Below, one piece after another: positions 52,701 through 64,000 of a stretch of 64,000 bases of DNA (position 1 is its first letter; the number at the start of each line of letters is the position of its first letter). The position numbers and the translations under genes were made by a program. The DNA is from Biomphalaria glabrata (lineage: Eukaryota > Mollusca > Gastropoda > Planorbidae), in assembly GCF_947242115.1 (NCBI RefSeq), contig NC_074728.1:2544701-2608700 (forward strand), in the 5' to 3' direction. The notes beneath the pieces were generated by a model, which saw nothing but the letters and a program-made list of their open reading frames with translations, made no database searches and was not told where the DNA came from.

Positions 52701-53099
52701 TCTTTCCCTTTTCTAAGCTTTCCTCTTTTTTTTTTCTTTCTGATTTGCATATTATTGGTAGGACATTTATGTTAGCTTATGAAAGTCTAGAAATTTACAT
52801 GAATTATCTGCAGTAAGAAAACATATTTCTTCTCAAGAGCTTTCAACAAGCAAAGCACTTCATATACTTTATGTAAATAAAATGGATTTTTACCAAGACT
52901 TCTTACTAAGAACTTAGAATGATGAATTGAAACATATATTGCTTCAATAGAAAAATGAAACTGGTCGGCTCGAAAATACAATTTTTAATGCAATTTAGCC
53001 CCAAACAAATATGAATACAAACAAAACGATTACGTCTCTGCTACCCCTCAGCCTAACTTAATCATCATAAAACTCCATTTGAGAAAGGGCTGGAGAGGC

Positions 53100-53400
53100 T
53101 CAAATCCTCTTTTGCAAAAGCCCTGGACAGAACTTAATAGAATAAAAAAAAGTGTTCTTCCATTCATCATCTCTGGCCTTGACTGTGACAGTCTGCGTAA
53201 CCAAATCCCTCTTTCCTTGCCAGCAGGATTTCAAAAGAAAGGCCTGTCCATTCTTAGACATTGTCCAGCCAATTTGTCTTTGGACCACCCTTTCTTCGTG
53301 CTCCCACCACTGTACCTTGAAGGATGACTTTTGACAGTGAGTCATGTCTTACAAAAATATGACAGAACCAGCTCATCTTTCATCTCTTTAACAGTATTTT
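53100..53400 (-). mobile_element. LINE fragment, C-terminal ORF2 end
   Basis: A minus-strand frame encodes HDSLSKVILQGTVVGARRK, then PKTNWLDNV, EWTGLSFEILL and DDEWK, the basic C-terminal motif order of the LINEs. One stop interrupts it. A related piece lies at 58790-58995. Confidence 0.75.
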
Positions 53401-54507
53401 TTTAACTTCATGAAAGTCCAAACTCGTCTTTTTTTTCCCTGGTATCTGAAAGCCAGCTATTTTCATACATGACCGATACAAGTTTGAAGATGAAACCTAG
53501 AAACCAGATTTAAAACAAGATCTAATGGTCTAGTTGCTCCACGGACCCAGGACTTGGTGGCAAACAAGCAAAAGCATGTTTTGCACTTAACATTTAATTA
53601 ATCTCCTTCTTAAAAAAAAGCTTGTCTATACACAAGTAGTCATTAACAGGTAGCCATACTGCTTATAGTAAGGGAAATAACTACAAAAGGGAAGGTAACC
53701 AGAACAGAGAAGAGTTCATAGGTGACAATATGATATTAAAATTATAAGCCAATTTATATACTTTTTTCAATCATTCGAATATCAATACATAACTACAGAA
53801 GCCAAATCTACCCCATTATGGTTTGATTATAGCTTATTCACGGTTTAATAAATTCACTAACATGCATAATTTTTTTAAATACATAGACCTGATGTAGAAC
53901 TCAATAGTTGTTTAGAAGGAATGCAGGATTGCTACACAGAGCAATTCCAGTGCCTTTTATTGATTAATTGTATACTCTATTAGCATTTTAGAATTGCATT
54001 CCTTTCAGATTCCATTCCCTAATGGATGGTATGTGTGCTTGCTGACAAGCGAACAGATTATGCATATGTTGTTAGTTTAGCTTCATATTTGTTGTCACTC
54101 GAGGAATGCAATTTCCACTTGGAAGATATAATATGGCCATCCAGGATCGTATGAGGTCGACATGAAATTGGCATTGCCAACACTTCTAGTGACCTAAAGC
54201 ATTTCTTTAGAGAGTTCCTCTACAATTAGATTACTGTCTACTGAACAAAAGTGACCACGAGGTCAGTTATGTACACATTCAGACCAAACAATTTCATGAC
54301 TATTAACTTTATTTCCAATTTATATTCTAATCAATTAACATTCTGAATAAAACAATAAGAACTATAACAAATGAAAAACACATAGGTCCCTTCAAAGTTA
54401 TCTGATATTGACATAATGTGTGTATATTGTCCAAGGAGACATTTGGAGATGAACATGAAAAACTTATTGACTAAGTCCAAAACCTTCCTGAGCTGCAAAG
54501 ACGTATA
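53401..54507. other. Intergenic stretch, nothing recognised
   Basis: AT-rich sequence without exon-like frames, tandem repeats or transposon ends that I can identify. Confidence 0.45.
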
Positions 54508-54610
54508 TTGTTTTAACCCAACTCTGGGCAACAAGCTCTGGTTTTCATGGTCATGAATGTCACTTCAAGTCATTAAAAACAAATTTTATTATTGTACAAA
54601 AAATATCTTG
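54508..54610 (+). repeat. Dispersed repeat family F
   Basis: The block with 'aacccaactctgggcaacaa' and 'cacttcaagtcattaaaaac' recurs at 58467-58590. Here it abuts the 30-bp array. Confidence 0.7.
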
Positions 54611-54917
54611 CATTGCTACACTAGGACAGACTGGCTTGAACATTGCTACACTAGAACAGACTGGCTTGAACATTGCTACACTAGGACAGACTGGCTTGAA
54701 CATTGCTACACTAGGACAGACTGGCTTGAACATTGCTACACTAGGACAGACTGATTTAAACATTGCTACACTTGGACAGACTGACTTAAACATTGCTACA
54801 CTAGGACAGACTGACTTGAACATTGCTACACTTGGACAGACTGACTTGAACATTGCTACAGTAAGACAGACTGACTTGAACATTGCTACAATAGGACAGA
54901 CTGACTTAAACAATGCA
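54611..54917 (+). repeat. 30-bp tandem array, about ten units
   Basis: Units 'cattgctacactaggacaga' plus 'ctgacttgaa'. Both strands stay open because 30 is a multiple of three. It could be part of the 3' UTR of the tail-anchored gene: the first minus-strand AATAAA I find after its stop is at about 54585. Confidence 0.93.
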
Positions 54918-55196
54918 CAAAACAATATTACTAGTGGATTAAAGAAATACAAATATTCATACACATTTTTTTCTTCTTTCTTGCTTATTCTGGTACTGAA
55001 TATAAGGGGAAACATTATGAAATAAAACGCTCAAATAGAAAAGAGATGATTCTTTCTACAATTCGCTCACTGGACACATACAAGTTTTTGCATAGTAATA
55101 TTATCATATAAGGCCCAACCTGTGACATCAGCTGTGCATCAAGGATTGGCCTCTTTAGTCACACAAGAAGTCTCTCAAGACATAAAATGCCAGATA

Positions 55197-55255
55197 TATA
55201 ATTACATATATATAATTATACATATATATAATATATATATATATATATTATATTT
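55197..55255. repeat. AT microsatellite
   Basis: A (TA)n-rich tract with interspersed TAATTACATA words. Confidence 0.9.
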
Positions 55256-55809
55256 CAGTATTTGGAATATACTTCTTTTAACTTCTATTTTCTTTTCCAC
55301 AACCCAGTTTTTTTTTTAAGGTTTTGTGGCGTATGGTAAATAGGCACTACATGTAAGCCATTTACATTGCATCCAATATCAGAAGCAAGATTCATGGGTG
55401 AAATCAAACATATGAAAAGAAATAAATAATTCTGACAAAATAATGTCCAATAAGAACCCTTTCTTCACTGGGGCTTTCATAACTATTTTCTACAACAGCA
55501 TTCTATAGCATCAGAGCAACAATCATGATCTACCTATAGTGATAGAATATCCAGGACACTATTTTGAGCAAATGGTACTAAATATTTAGTGCATAATCAA
55601 TAACTTAAAACAATTTAAAATGTTTATGTAAACCAGAGGAAAAAAAATTGAATAACTTTGAAACAATAAGCACAAACATCTTTTATCAGTATTAGTATAT
55701 AAAACATTTTACATTTGGCTAATGAATCCAACTAGGGAATAGTTTTCCCTTACGGTGCTGTTAAAGAAAAGAAGTAGCCTCCCTTTGTAAATAAAATTGG
55801 TATTGTGCT

Positions 55810-58800
55810 TTATATCTGGATAGCAATCAATGCAATGACAAGGAGTAAAGAGAGAACCAGGTTCATAGCCTTCAAGGTTGAAGCCTTGCTTCTAGACTGT
55901 CCAATTTCTTTATCCATCTGAAAATGAAAAAAAAAAAAAATAAGGGTAGGTAATTCAGGATAATTAGTTTTTTTTTAATATCTACACTCCTTTCACAAAC
56001 TAAAATGATTACCCCCCCTGACTAGTGAAACATCACCAATGCAACCCCTATAGTCAGAGGAGACTGGTTCACTTCAAACATTGTAATTAGTGCTGTCTAG
56101 CTGAAACCCTCTTTAATCATCTCTTTTACCTAAACCATATCCTGATTGCCACATTAACTAACAAGCAAAATATAACAAATCATTTAAAAAAAAAAATGCT
56201 TATCGAAAAGCTCCATCCTTAAAACTATATCTACCAATAATGTACAAGTTATTTCCCTTATTCAATATCAAACAAAATAATAAATTACCAGTAATTAATT
56301 GACTAATTGAGTATATTTGTTTAATGACTCACGTTTTGTTAGGTATAATAAATAATTGTTCAAAGTTTCAACCTATCCGAGGATGCATGGAGAAATATTA
56401 ATTAGCGGACTAAACCCAAAAAATTCCTTTGTTGCCATGAGCTTCATCCGAGAATGGATGTGGGAGAAATAACGTGTACACGCTTTTTACCAGACAGACA
56501 GAGTGAGATGATATAAGCTGATACTGAAAACATTCTTGAAATTATTAAACTAGAAAAATGGTTCAAAGATAGATACATTGATAATGTGTTAAACAAGAGA
56601 GATTTAAACATCCCTCCTCTTAAAACTACAGGTACATCATTATTAGCCTCTATTTTCATCAATCATTACAACCAAATGCTGATATATTTCTTTCGTACAC
56701 AATGTGTTAGTCACAGTAATATTACATGTATAGCTTACACTTCATAAGTATTTACAGCAGAGTATGCACTCACCGAAATAAAGGGATCTTTTTGAGGTGG
56801 TGGATCATCATCATCTAAGAAATTCAAAACAAAATCTTAAATCAAATATTCAATATTGACCATTACTGATTATAGATAAATTAAACAAAAAAAGAATCAG
56901 TAGTGTAATACATTTCTTGAAGCAAATATGTTCCAAATATCATACAATTTTATAAACCCCCAAGTAACAGGATTACAAAAAAATTCTGAAAGAACAACTT
57001 AACAGTGAAGTCCTGATTACACCCGGTCCAGTTTTCAATGTAGTTCAAAAGTTATTTTAGAGTTACAATTTTAAGCTAAAAAATGTATTCTATAAAATTC
57101 ATTCATTCATTTATTTTAACCAAATGTGTTCTACAAAGGGAAGGTGAACATTTAGCACAAAAATAACCAAAAGTCACAAATATATTTGTTGTTAGTCTCT
57201 AGCTGCATCTTTAGTCGAATCTATAATAAATACTTTGAACATTAATTGTGGCTTTCAAAAAATTTTAAAAAATGTAAAAACAGTTTTCGTGTCCATAATT
57301 GTGTTCAAAAGGAAAGAATATCTTCTCATCCAATTAGGGTTGGAGGTGGCTCAAAATGTCTGACAAGTTGCCCTATAATTATTTAATTATGATATCAACA
57401 CATACTCTTTCATTATTGCCTGTCTTCAGTCTGCGGCTCTTGTTGCCTTATTTTGGATTCTCCCCAGCAGACTTCACACAAATGAAATTAGACACTGACA
57501 TATGCATTGGAGAAACCAGTCTTTGTCCCTTTTCTTTGTTTACCATATGTCGAAGCAGCATTCTCTTTGATCTTCTAAGACAAGATATTTTTGCATTGTG
57601 GAGCCCAAGTAGCAGTCCTGCTATATTACAGAGCATCTTTGTGACTAACAACCATGTGTGTGGGGTTTTGGGGAAAGTCTAATCACTTAAATGCCACAAC
57701 AAAGTGATTTAGTAGGGACTAATATGACATATCTGAACTGGCTTGATGTGTCTGGACACATGTAGAAACCAAAATTCTTCAGTTATTTGGTTAATGTTGT
57801 GCGTATCAAACAAAGCTTCATTGAACCCTGAAGATAAGATTATTTAGCTTAGGTTTCATGGCAAGTTTCCTTGAACATTATCATGACAAGAAACACAAAC
57901 AGAAAAGTACTATTTATCACAGGCATAGACAACTCATTCAAGGTTCAAATAAAGGATCCTGAGGATTTTTTATCAGTTTTAAGGTTTTGAAACATAAAAA
58001 ACAAATTAATAAGAAGATGATTACCAGTATTTAATACTATAGTTCTTTTCTTTTAAGGGAATGCTTTGATTTATTTTAATAATATGATGCACACACAAAC
58101 CAATGGGCATTTCCATATTTCAGCACTAAAACAGCATACAGAGCCAAGGTTGTGCGCATCTGTTTACTAGGGCATTGACAATTACTTTCAAACCTGTTAA
58201 AAATGTTTACATTCGCTTGTCCTACTCATAGGCAGCATATGTATTTATGCCTTTGAACTAGGTGGTCTTAATGTCGTTTTGGCCAGATTTGGGGTTTGGT
58301 TTCCCCCTTCTAGGTGGAGCTAGATCTGGGCTACCTTTTATCAGTGTTGTATCTGGCTAAGTTCGACTATTGTACTGATCCTGTTGCTCTAATAAATGTG
58401 CTGGGTCAGTATTGAGGCCATCATGTTTTATGACTAGGTCCAGGACATGGATATAATTCCCCTTCAAAAGACATGTATTTTTTTAATCCAACTCTGGGCA
58501 AGAAGCACTGGTTTACATGATCATGTCAATTCAGGTCATTCAAAACAATGAATCTTAGGATTGTACAGAGAAGAATATCTTATATTTTATGCTGAAATGA
58601 TATTAATTCATTGTAAATATGCATTCTAAATAAAATATGTGAAATGTTGGCCTCATCTCTTCACTTGTATTATAAACGTTAAGATTCAAGCCAAGGTTGA
58701 GGTGTCAGTGCCAGAGCGTAAACCGGTATCATTGTTTTAATGGATATCACATCATTATCCTTGTCCCTTTGACTTTCATCACAGGAGTGCTGGGACGATT

Positions 58801-61800
58801 CACATAACCATATCCTTACATTTTTCTCAGTCAGCAGCTGATCTTTGGAGGATATCAAGAGAGAAGCTGGTCCTTTCTTTTATGTTATCCAGCTTTTCTT
58901 CTGACAACCCTTTCTTCATGCTCCCTCCACTGTACTTTGAAGAAAGATTTTTGACAGTGAGTCATGTCTTACTATATGACCAAACCAGTTCAGCTCAGGA
59001 ATCAATATCACCTAAAGACTAACCTGATAACCATTAGACCTCTACTATACTTCACAATTAAGCAATCATGAACTATCAAAATATGCAAGGAACTATTATA
59101 TAGAAACGTTAATCCCTCTAAAACAAATAGGAATGTTAATTTTTTTATACTAATCAGTTTTAATGTGAAATGTGATGGTTTGATAAAGTAACAAATCTAC
59201 ACTTGAACTTGAAGCATGAAGATGAAAAGCTTAGGAGAGATCTGAATGAAAAGAAGTATTGAAGCAGGCCTGGGCCCTACATTAGAGAGTTGAATGAATA
59301 TTGAAGCAGGCCTGGGCCCTACATGGGAGAGATCTGAATAAAAAATGTATTGAAGCAGGCCAGGGCCCTTACATGGGGATGGATGAAGAATATATCTGCT
59401 AAAATTATTGTAAGCTAAATCTTTTAAGTTGAGTCTGACAACAAAATGCTAGTGTGCAATCTGTCTAAATGTAAAGATGTACACCATATCCTCACTTGAG
59501 TGTATAACTATGTGTCTAATTATGCTAACTATTTGGTTTAATTTACTTGAAAAGTGTCTGCTACTACACACAAGTTCAACTATGAGATTACTTTTAATCT
59601 GTGTTGTATTAACTATGATATTAATACTAATTTAATCTTGTATCTATTAGATTAGGACTTTAAACATGCTGAGACACAATTTATGTGTATTTAATATTTA
59701 ATGTTAAAAAACATATATTGGATAATTATCTATAAACTTCGAGAAAACAGAAGTCACCCAATAAAACCTACTTAGCCCCAAAGATCAAAGTAAATAGATG
59801 GCCTCTTGAGGTGGTAGACTACTTCACAAATCTGGGAAGCACAGTATCAAATGACACATGGCTTTCAAGGGAAGTTGATAAACATCTGGCAAGGAGCATC
59901 TCTAGACGAGAGTTTGGGGGAATAAATCGCTCCGCTTACCTACTAAAAATTAATGTCTACCATGCAGTGGTTCTCTCAATCCTTCTATATGGATAAACAT
60001 TTGAGAGAAAAAAATCAGCTGCCAAGGAAAGATGTAGGCAGCAAAAAGAAAATCTAAATCGACCACAGGCGGACAATGGTTATGCCTGTACTATGGCAAA
60101 ATATGTATGTCACAGCTGAGGCTTCATTCCTCATTAATCTTCTGGCTTGAAGACAAGTCTTATATATGTATATTGTATACTCTATCTTAGAAAGCTAAGG
60201 AAGTTTAACATCAACAAAACAATAATTAAACTATTTTATACAGAAATCATCAGCAGTCTAATTAACTTTGCCATCACCTGCTGGTATGGTAATACTTCAC
60301 TTGCACAAAGACTTAGACTAAATAGACTAATAAAAAAAGCATCGTATATCACTCGAACACAGCTATCATCTCTTGAAGAGCCTTTCCATGAAAGATCCCT
60401 TTCCAAAAACACTAACAATTCTTAAAGATAACCTTCACCCATTAAACCACTATTACATAAGATCTGAACAAAGTGGTCGTCTCCTTTCCATTGGAACTAA
60501 AACAGAAAGATTTAAAAACTCCTTCATCCCACCGTCAGTCAGAGTGTTACAAGATCATCTGTCATCATCGAGAAGTTCATAGAAGTCTAATTCAAAAAGC
60601 GCTGGTTGTGAATGTATATGTGTTTCGTGTGTGAATGTTGTTCGTATTAACATCTATAATGTTATTGTTACAGTAGTTACGCTGAGGTTGTCAATTGTTG
60701 TCAAACGGAATTTCCATTAGATTGGATCAATAAAAATGATCTTATCTTATAAATAGTCATTGTAAAGTTCAGTCTAGTAATTAATGTTTACTTGAAAGGA
60801 AATAATTCACTGTTCAGCTATCAGTTGCTCAAGGAATACATACTTTTAGATCTATATAAATAATTTCTGCTGGACACGATGTGTCAGATATGGAGTGACA
60901 TTAAATTAATGCCAGTTACAAATCCTTGTCATGTGAATGGCAATGCCAGAAAACACAGGACTGATAAAATAAAATAATCAAGCAAGCAAGATGACTATCA
61001 GTTATGTAACACACATCTGGGAGGCGTGGTGGCTGAGCGGTAAGGCCATTGGCATCCAAACCGGGGACCGGGGTTCGAATCCTGGGATTTTAATTTCGGG
61101 ATCTTCGGGCGCCTCTGAGTCCACCCAGCTCTAATGGATACCTGACATAAGTTAGGGAAAAGTAAAGGCGGTTGGTCGTTGTGCTGGCCACATGACATCC
61201 TTATTAACCGTAGGCCACAGAAACAGATGACCTTTACATCATCTGCCCTATAAACCAAAAGGTCTAAAAGGGGATCTTTACTTACTTTACTTTACTAACA
61301 CACATCCAACATGAACAAGTTTGTATTACCTTGAATGGCCTCAAATTGTTCCCGTTCCTTCCTTTTCATCTCACTTTCTCGCATTCTCTTGTTCCATAAA
61401 TCTTCAAATTTCATAGTAGTTGTTGGTAAGGTCGGGGCCTTCAGCTCATGGAAAGTGAAGGATTTCAAACTGTTGGTGTTCACATTCAGTGTTAAAGCTT
61501 TGGGATAAAGAGATTTTTTTTCAGGTTCCTTTTTGATGTTTTGTGATTTAGTATTCGTTGTGTTTGTCAACGTTGTCCTGGTGTTCTCAGTGGTTGACAT
61601 CTCTTTCACTACAGATGCTGTTTTCATTGTCTCACTGCCTGGCTTCTTGCTTTGATCTTCTTTACCTATTTGAATAGGATTTTCATTTGCCTGCTTTTTA
61701 GAAAAGTTTTCTTCATCAGCACCATCAGGGTTTACAGGCACTTTGCTATCTACTGGGCTTTCTCTAAGGCTGTTATTTTTCAGATCTTCAGCACTCTGTG

Positions 61801-62104
61801 TAACTGACTGATTGGCAAGCTGAGATTCCTCCACTAAATCCCCACTGTTATGTTTAGCAAGCCTAGGTTCCTGCCCATTCTGAATATTTTGAGGATTCAC
61901 AGGTTTGGAGGTTTGGGAAGAATTTTGCTGAGAATGTGGTTCATCAGCTTTAGAGGCATTGGGTTTAATCTCTGCACTGCTCAAGACAATTTTTTTTAGC
62001 AAGACTGGTAGAGAGCTTTTGGTAGTAGTAGTTTCTTTGTCCAGGTCAGAAGCATAGCGCTTCATCTTGACACTAGCTGGTACGACGCTCATGGGGAAAC
62101 ACAT
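55810..62104 (-). CDS. Tail-anchored membrane protein with long disordered region, family unknown
   Basis: Minus-strand exons: 61330-62115 (acceptor 'tttcttatttcttccacag'), 56774-56814 and 55810-55917 (stop TAA). Both junctions keep phase: G|AT makes aspartate, then TCG|ATG. If translation begins at the ATG at 62104, the product is 307 residues. The exon continues five bases upstream in an open frame, so more N-terminal exons beyond the window are possible. Residues 1-225 are polar and Ser/Thr/Lys/Asn-rich (KSSLPVLLKKIVLSSAEIKP near the start). Then come SFTFHELKAPTLPTTTMKFE and a charged helix WNKRMRESEMKRKEREQFE. Next is an acidic-proline piece DDDDPPPQKDPF, a basic stretch GQSRSKASTLK, and a final hydrophobic helix LVLSLLLVIALIAIQI at the very C terminus. 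That is tail-anchor topology: a cytosolic body held to ER, mitochondrial or outer organelle membrane. I cannot name the family. Confidence 0.8.
56205..56520 (+). repeat. AT-rich two-part dispersed repeat
   Basis: Both halves are present, shortened: 'aaaactatatctaccaataa', 'caaagtttcaacctatccga' and 'gagaatggatgtgggagaaa' with the GACA run. It lies in the last intron of the tail-anchored gene. Confidence 0.85.
56815..58466. other. Intron of the tail-anchored gene, no firm feature
   Basis: Open frames overlap on both strands at 57356-57682, with no domain or splice fit. A 'gctctaataaatgtgctggg' piece near 58390 looks like a polyadenylation region of an unrecognised insertion. Confidence 0.4.
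58467..58590 (+). repeat. Dispersed repeat family F
   Basis: 'aatccaactctgggcaagaa' and 'caggtcattcaaaacaatga' match the copy at 54508. Confidence 0.7.
58790..58995 (-). mobile_element. LINE fragment
   Basis: The minus strand gives ELNWFGHIVRHDSLSK, then LQSTVEGA and KKSW, the HxxR-basic series of the LINE at 53100. It is frameshifted. Confidence 0.65.
59235..59375 (+). repeat. Short tandem duplication, three units
   Basis: 'tgaagcaggcctgggcccta' occurs three times at spacings of about 45 to 60 bases with diverged spacers. Confidence 0.8.
59740..60140 (+). mobile_element. LINE fragment, internally deleted
   Basis: DYFTNLGSTVSNDTWLSREV then LKINVYHAVVLSILLYG is the post-reverse-transcriptase region of the lineage at 34748. 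After a stop, the next part jumps to the 3' end (PQADNGYACTMAKYVCHS). The segment that the 34748 copy carries in between is missing. Confidence 0.78.
60145..60765 (+). mobile_element. LINE fragment of the L2/CR1/Rex1 type with 3' UTR
   Basis: It encodes LYLRKLRKFNINKTIIKLFY, then ISSLINFAITCWYGN and RLNRLIKKAS; after a frameshift come HYYIRSEQSGRLLS and FKNSFIPPSVRVLQ. This order is typical of the C terminus of L2/Rex1-like LINEs. The 3' UTR ends with 'gattggatcaataaaaatga', and its match is at 21840-22005. Confidence 0.85.
61020..61275 (+). repeat. tRNA-derived SINE, family B, near full length
   Basis: Head 'gaggcgtggtggctgagcgg', B box 'ggggttcgaatcctgg', tail 'cctttacatcatctgcccta' and a 3' 'ttacttactttactttac' repeat. 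It sits 55 bases beyond the donor of the large exon of the tail-anchored gene. Confidence 0.92.
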
Positions 62105-62878
62105 TAGTGATTGGTCTGTGGAAGAAATAAGAAACATTTGTTGTTTTTAATGACTGAAAATCTAGCAAATTGGATAAAACACGAGAGCAGACAGTTTATC
62201 CATTGCTGTAATTATGTGACACATTCTGACAGAATTGTTTATTTTCACATTTGAATATCCTACCTAGTTATCATTAAACTTCCAATAACATTTTTGTTGA
62301 TAATTAGAAAATGTTACTTTTGGTATAGAATTTTTGGAGAATGCATGCTCTTTTTATATAACACAAATTAAAGTTTATAAAAACAAAAATTAATTTAATT
62401 TTATGGGATCTAATCAACAATGGTATGGTTAATAAGATGAGAAAGAGTTAAGCCCTTGTCTATCAATGCAAGGGATTAATTTTGAATGGCAACCATCATT
62501 AAGATTGAGGACCACTGAGCTCCAATATGCCGCCAGCTAGCTAGGTTTCAAAGAGAAGTAGAAAGGCTTGTAAAAAGTGTGCATTTAGTCCAGTCAGGTT
62601 TAAAAGGACAGCTTGTAATTTAAAGATTATTTATGGAGAAAATAGCATCAGATGAATGGTGCAATGCTTATAATTATTACTTTTCTTAAAATAGTAGAAT
62701 AGTGCATGACCATAAAATTTTTCGGAAAAATAACTTGGCTTCTACAGTTTAAAACTACATTAATTAGACATTACAGCTTGTGCATGAGCAACTTGACTAA
62801 AGAATTAAATCTTGCCATTGATTCATCCAAACAGATTCTCACATTCGACCAATGTATTCTGAATCTTAAATGCTTCTA

Positions 62879-63055
62879 ATGGACCTCATTCACCAATTGT
62901 AAACACACAACATTTAACCATGTGATAATATTGATAAAACAATGAAAAAAAAAACTGTCACGTGACAGCCTGTGTGTATTACTTAATTTGTATAGAAGAG
63001 ATAGAGAACCACATGGCTAAATGTTGTTTGTTTATGAATGGTGAATGAGGTCCAT
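62879..63055. mobile_element. MITE with about 44-bp terminal inverted repeats
   Basis: The left end 'ggacctcattcaccaattgt' with 'acaacatttaaccatgtg' is inverted at the right as 'cacatggctaaatgttgt' and 'gaatggtgaatgaggtcc'. The centre holds the 14-bp palindrome 'ctgtcacgtgacag' with a CACGTG core. Target duplications are not clear; the superfamily is not assigned. Confidence 0.8.
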
Positions 63056-63299
63056 TGTCAACACAAGATCTCAAGAAGTTAAACAGGAAATTTTTCTGTA
63101 CTGTGGTAAAATTAGGTGGCTAATAAAATATTCTTCACTATCTAGAGCTCTGACATCTAATATCTGTGTAAGTGTGTAAAGCCAGAAAGAACTTCAGACC
63201 ATAGGGCATCTACAATTTATTGAATATTTTTGAATGGGTAAAAGAGAAATTTCAAAATTATTTCAATTCAACTGGCCCCTGGTTAATCCATCCTTGTGA

Positions 63300-63510
63300 T
63301 CATTAAAAGCAGATAATGTAAAGATAATGTGTTTCTATGGCTGACAATAGCAAGGGTGTCATGTGGCCAGCACAATGACCAACAGAAATTTCTTTCCCCA
63401 ACTAATATCAGGTACCTTTTTTAGTTGGGTGGACTCAAGGGTGTCATTTCTGAAGTTCAATATCCAAGTCCTCACTAGGATTCAAACTCAAGAACCCTCA
63501 ATTTATAAAC
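63300..63510 (-). repeat. tRNA-derived SINE, family B (diverged)
   Basis: The tail 'gggtgtcatgtggccagcac' is followed by diverged body sequence; the head is degraded. Confidence 0.75.
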
Positions 63511-63881
63511 AACAAAATAGAGGGTTGCCTTAATCAGCCAGGAAAACCAATGACTAAGAAGAGTTTAAGTCACTAATAACATACATGACTCAGGAAATAC
63601 GTAGTACATAATTATCTTCTTTTTTAAAGTAACGAATGTAATTTATTAGATATTAGAAGATAAAACCCCTGATTACAACTAAGCCACCTTAACCCACCCT
63701 GGTTAGTTTAGCTTAAGGAAAAAATGTCTTTACACCATTTTTAAAATCTCAACTTTGAAAAGCAGATACTAAAAAACTTTGCATTTTATAGGTTAAAAAA
63801 GTTAACTCTGCAATATAAGAAAAGAAGTGTCCGAGACCAATTTAAACATAGATTGAAAAAGGCTTAAGTATCATAAAATAC
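63511..63881. other. AT-rich stretch, nothing recognised
   Basis: No exon of the tail-anchored gene could be recognised here on the minus strand. Confidence 0.45.
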
Positions 63882-64000
63882 AGACGTTACTTCAAAAAAG
63901 AAGATGATTACGTCCTAGGCGTTATGCAACTAGTCATGCATGTTAACCAATGACTAAAACTCTGCCAAGTCTTTGGTTTTCCTGACTGACTCAGGCAACC
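63882..64000 (+). repeat. Dispersed repeat, second copy, cut by the window edge
   Basis: It matches 9984-10110 from 'cagacgttacttcaaaaaag' to 'gactcaggcaacc'. Confidence 0.82.

Noticed and set aside
57356-57682. 108-codon + strand frame and 67-codon - strand frame in the tail-anchored gene's intron
   Set aside because: They overlap on opposite strands; neither has splice sites that fit the gene or a recognisable domain.
58160-58440. Possible long terminal repeat because of the 'aataaatgtgctggg' end
   Set aside because: No second copy, no TG...CA borders with duplication and no adjoining element genes; nothing supports a retroviral or LTR origin.

Overview
This is a eukaryotic, repeat-saturated window, most likely from a panpulmonate freshwater snail of the Biomphalaria/Bulinus type. 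The basis is GT-AG introns of several kb, no operons, about 60% or more AT, and dense tRNA-derived SINEs whose conserved tail (a 'gtgctggccacatgac' core followed by 'cctttacatcatctgcc') I associate with planorbid snail genomes. The host is inferred, not proven.

Six protein-coding genes can be supported. On the + strand, 2377-4563 holds the last two exons of a C-type lectin, split by an intron full of transposon debris. On the - strand lie an intronless 14-finger C2H2 zinc-finger protein (7989-9518), an intronless ankyrin-repeat protein with a C-terminal SOCS box (16145-17230), an intronless rhodopsin-like GPCR (23678-24769), a nine-exon coiled-coil protein with a proline/histidine-rich tail (29594-46354), and the 3' exons of a low-complexity tail-anchored membrane protein (55810-62104). 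The two multi-exon - strand genes are rebuilt here from splice sites; every exon junction keeps phase. Neither matches a family I can name, so they are the most novel coding content.

The rest is repeats. There are at least four tRNA-derived SINE families, LINE 3' fragments from several lineages, several hAT-like MITE families with 8-bp target duplications (one with a remnant transposase N terminus, one beside a remnant transposase C terminus), a TTAA-flanked MITE family in short and long forms, and an AT-rich dispersed family built from two related halves with about nine copies. Tandem arrays are prominent: 69 bp (20588-21335), 51/48 bp (26880-27905), about 41 bp with a variable TA run (28766-29408), a polypyrimidine tract (30338-31780), 27 bp (34327-35670), 33 bp (42510-43112), 40 bp (49111-49480) and 30 bp (54611-54917). 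Two arrays grew inside mobile elements: one inside a LINE reading frame, one inside a SINE.

Layout: 1-5.8 kb lectin gene and transposon debris; 5.8-14 kb zinc-finger gene and a CTAG-rich low-complexity zone split by a hAT element; 14-26 kb ankyrin-SOCS gene, repeats and GPCR; 26.9-29.4 kb two arrays; 29.6-46.4 kb coiled-coil gene whose introns carry most of the local transposons; 46.4-54 kb repeats only; 54-62.1 kb tail-anchored gene; 62.1-64 kb MITE and repeats. The genes show no shared pathway. No virus-derived element, CRISPR array or intact tRNA/rRNA gene was recognised.
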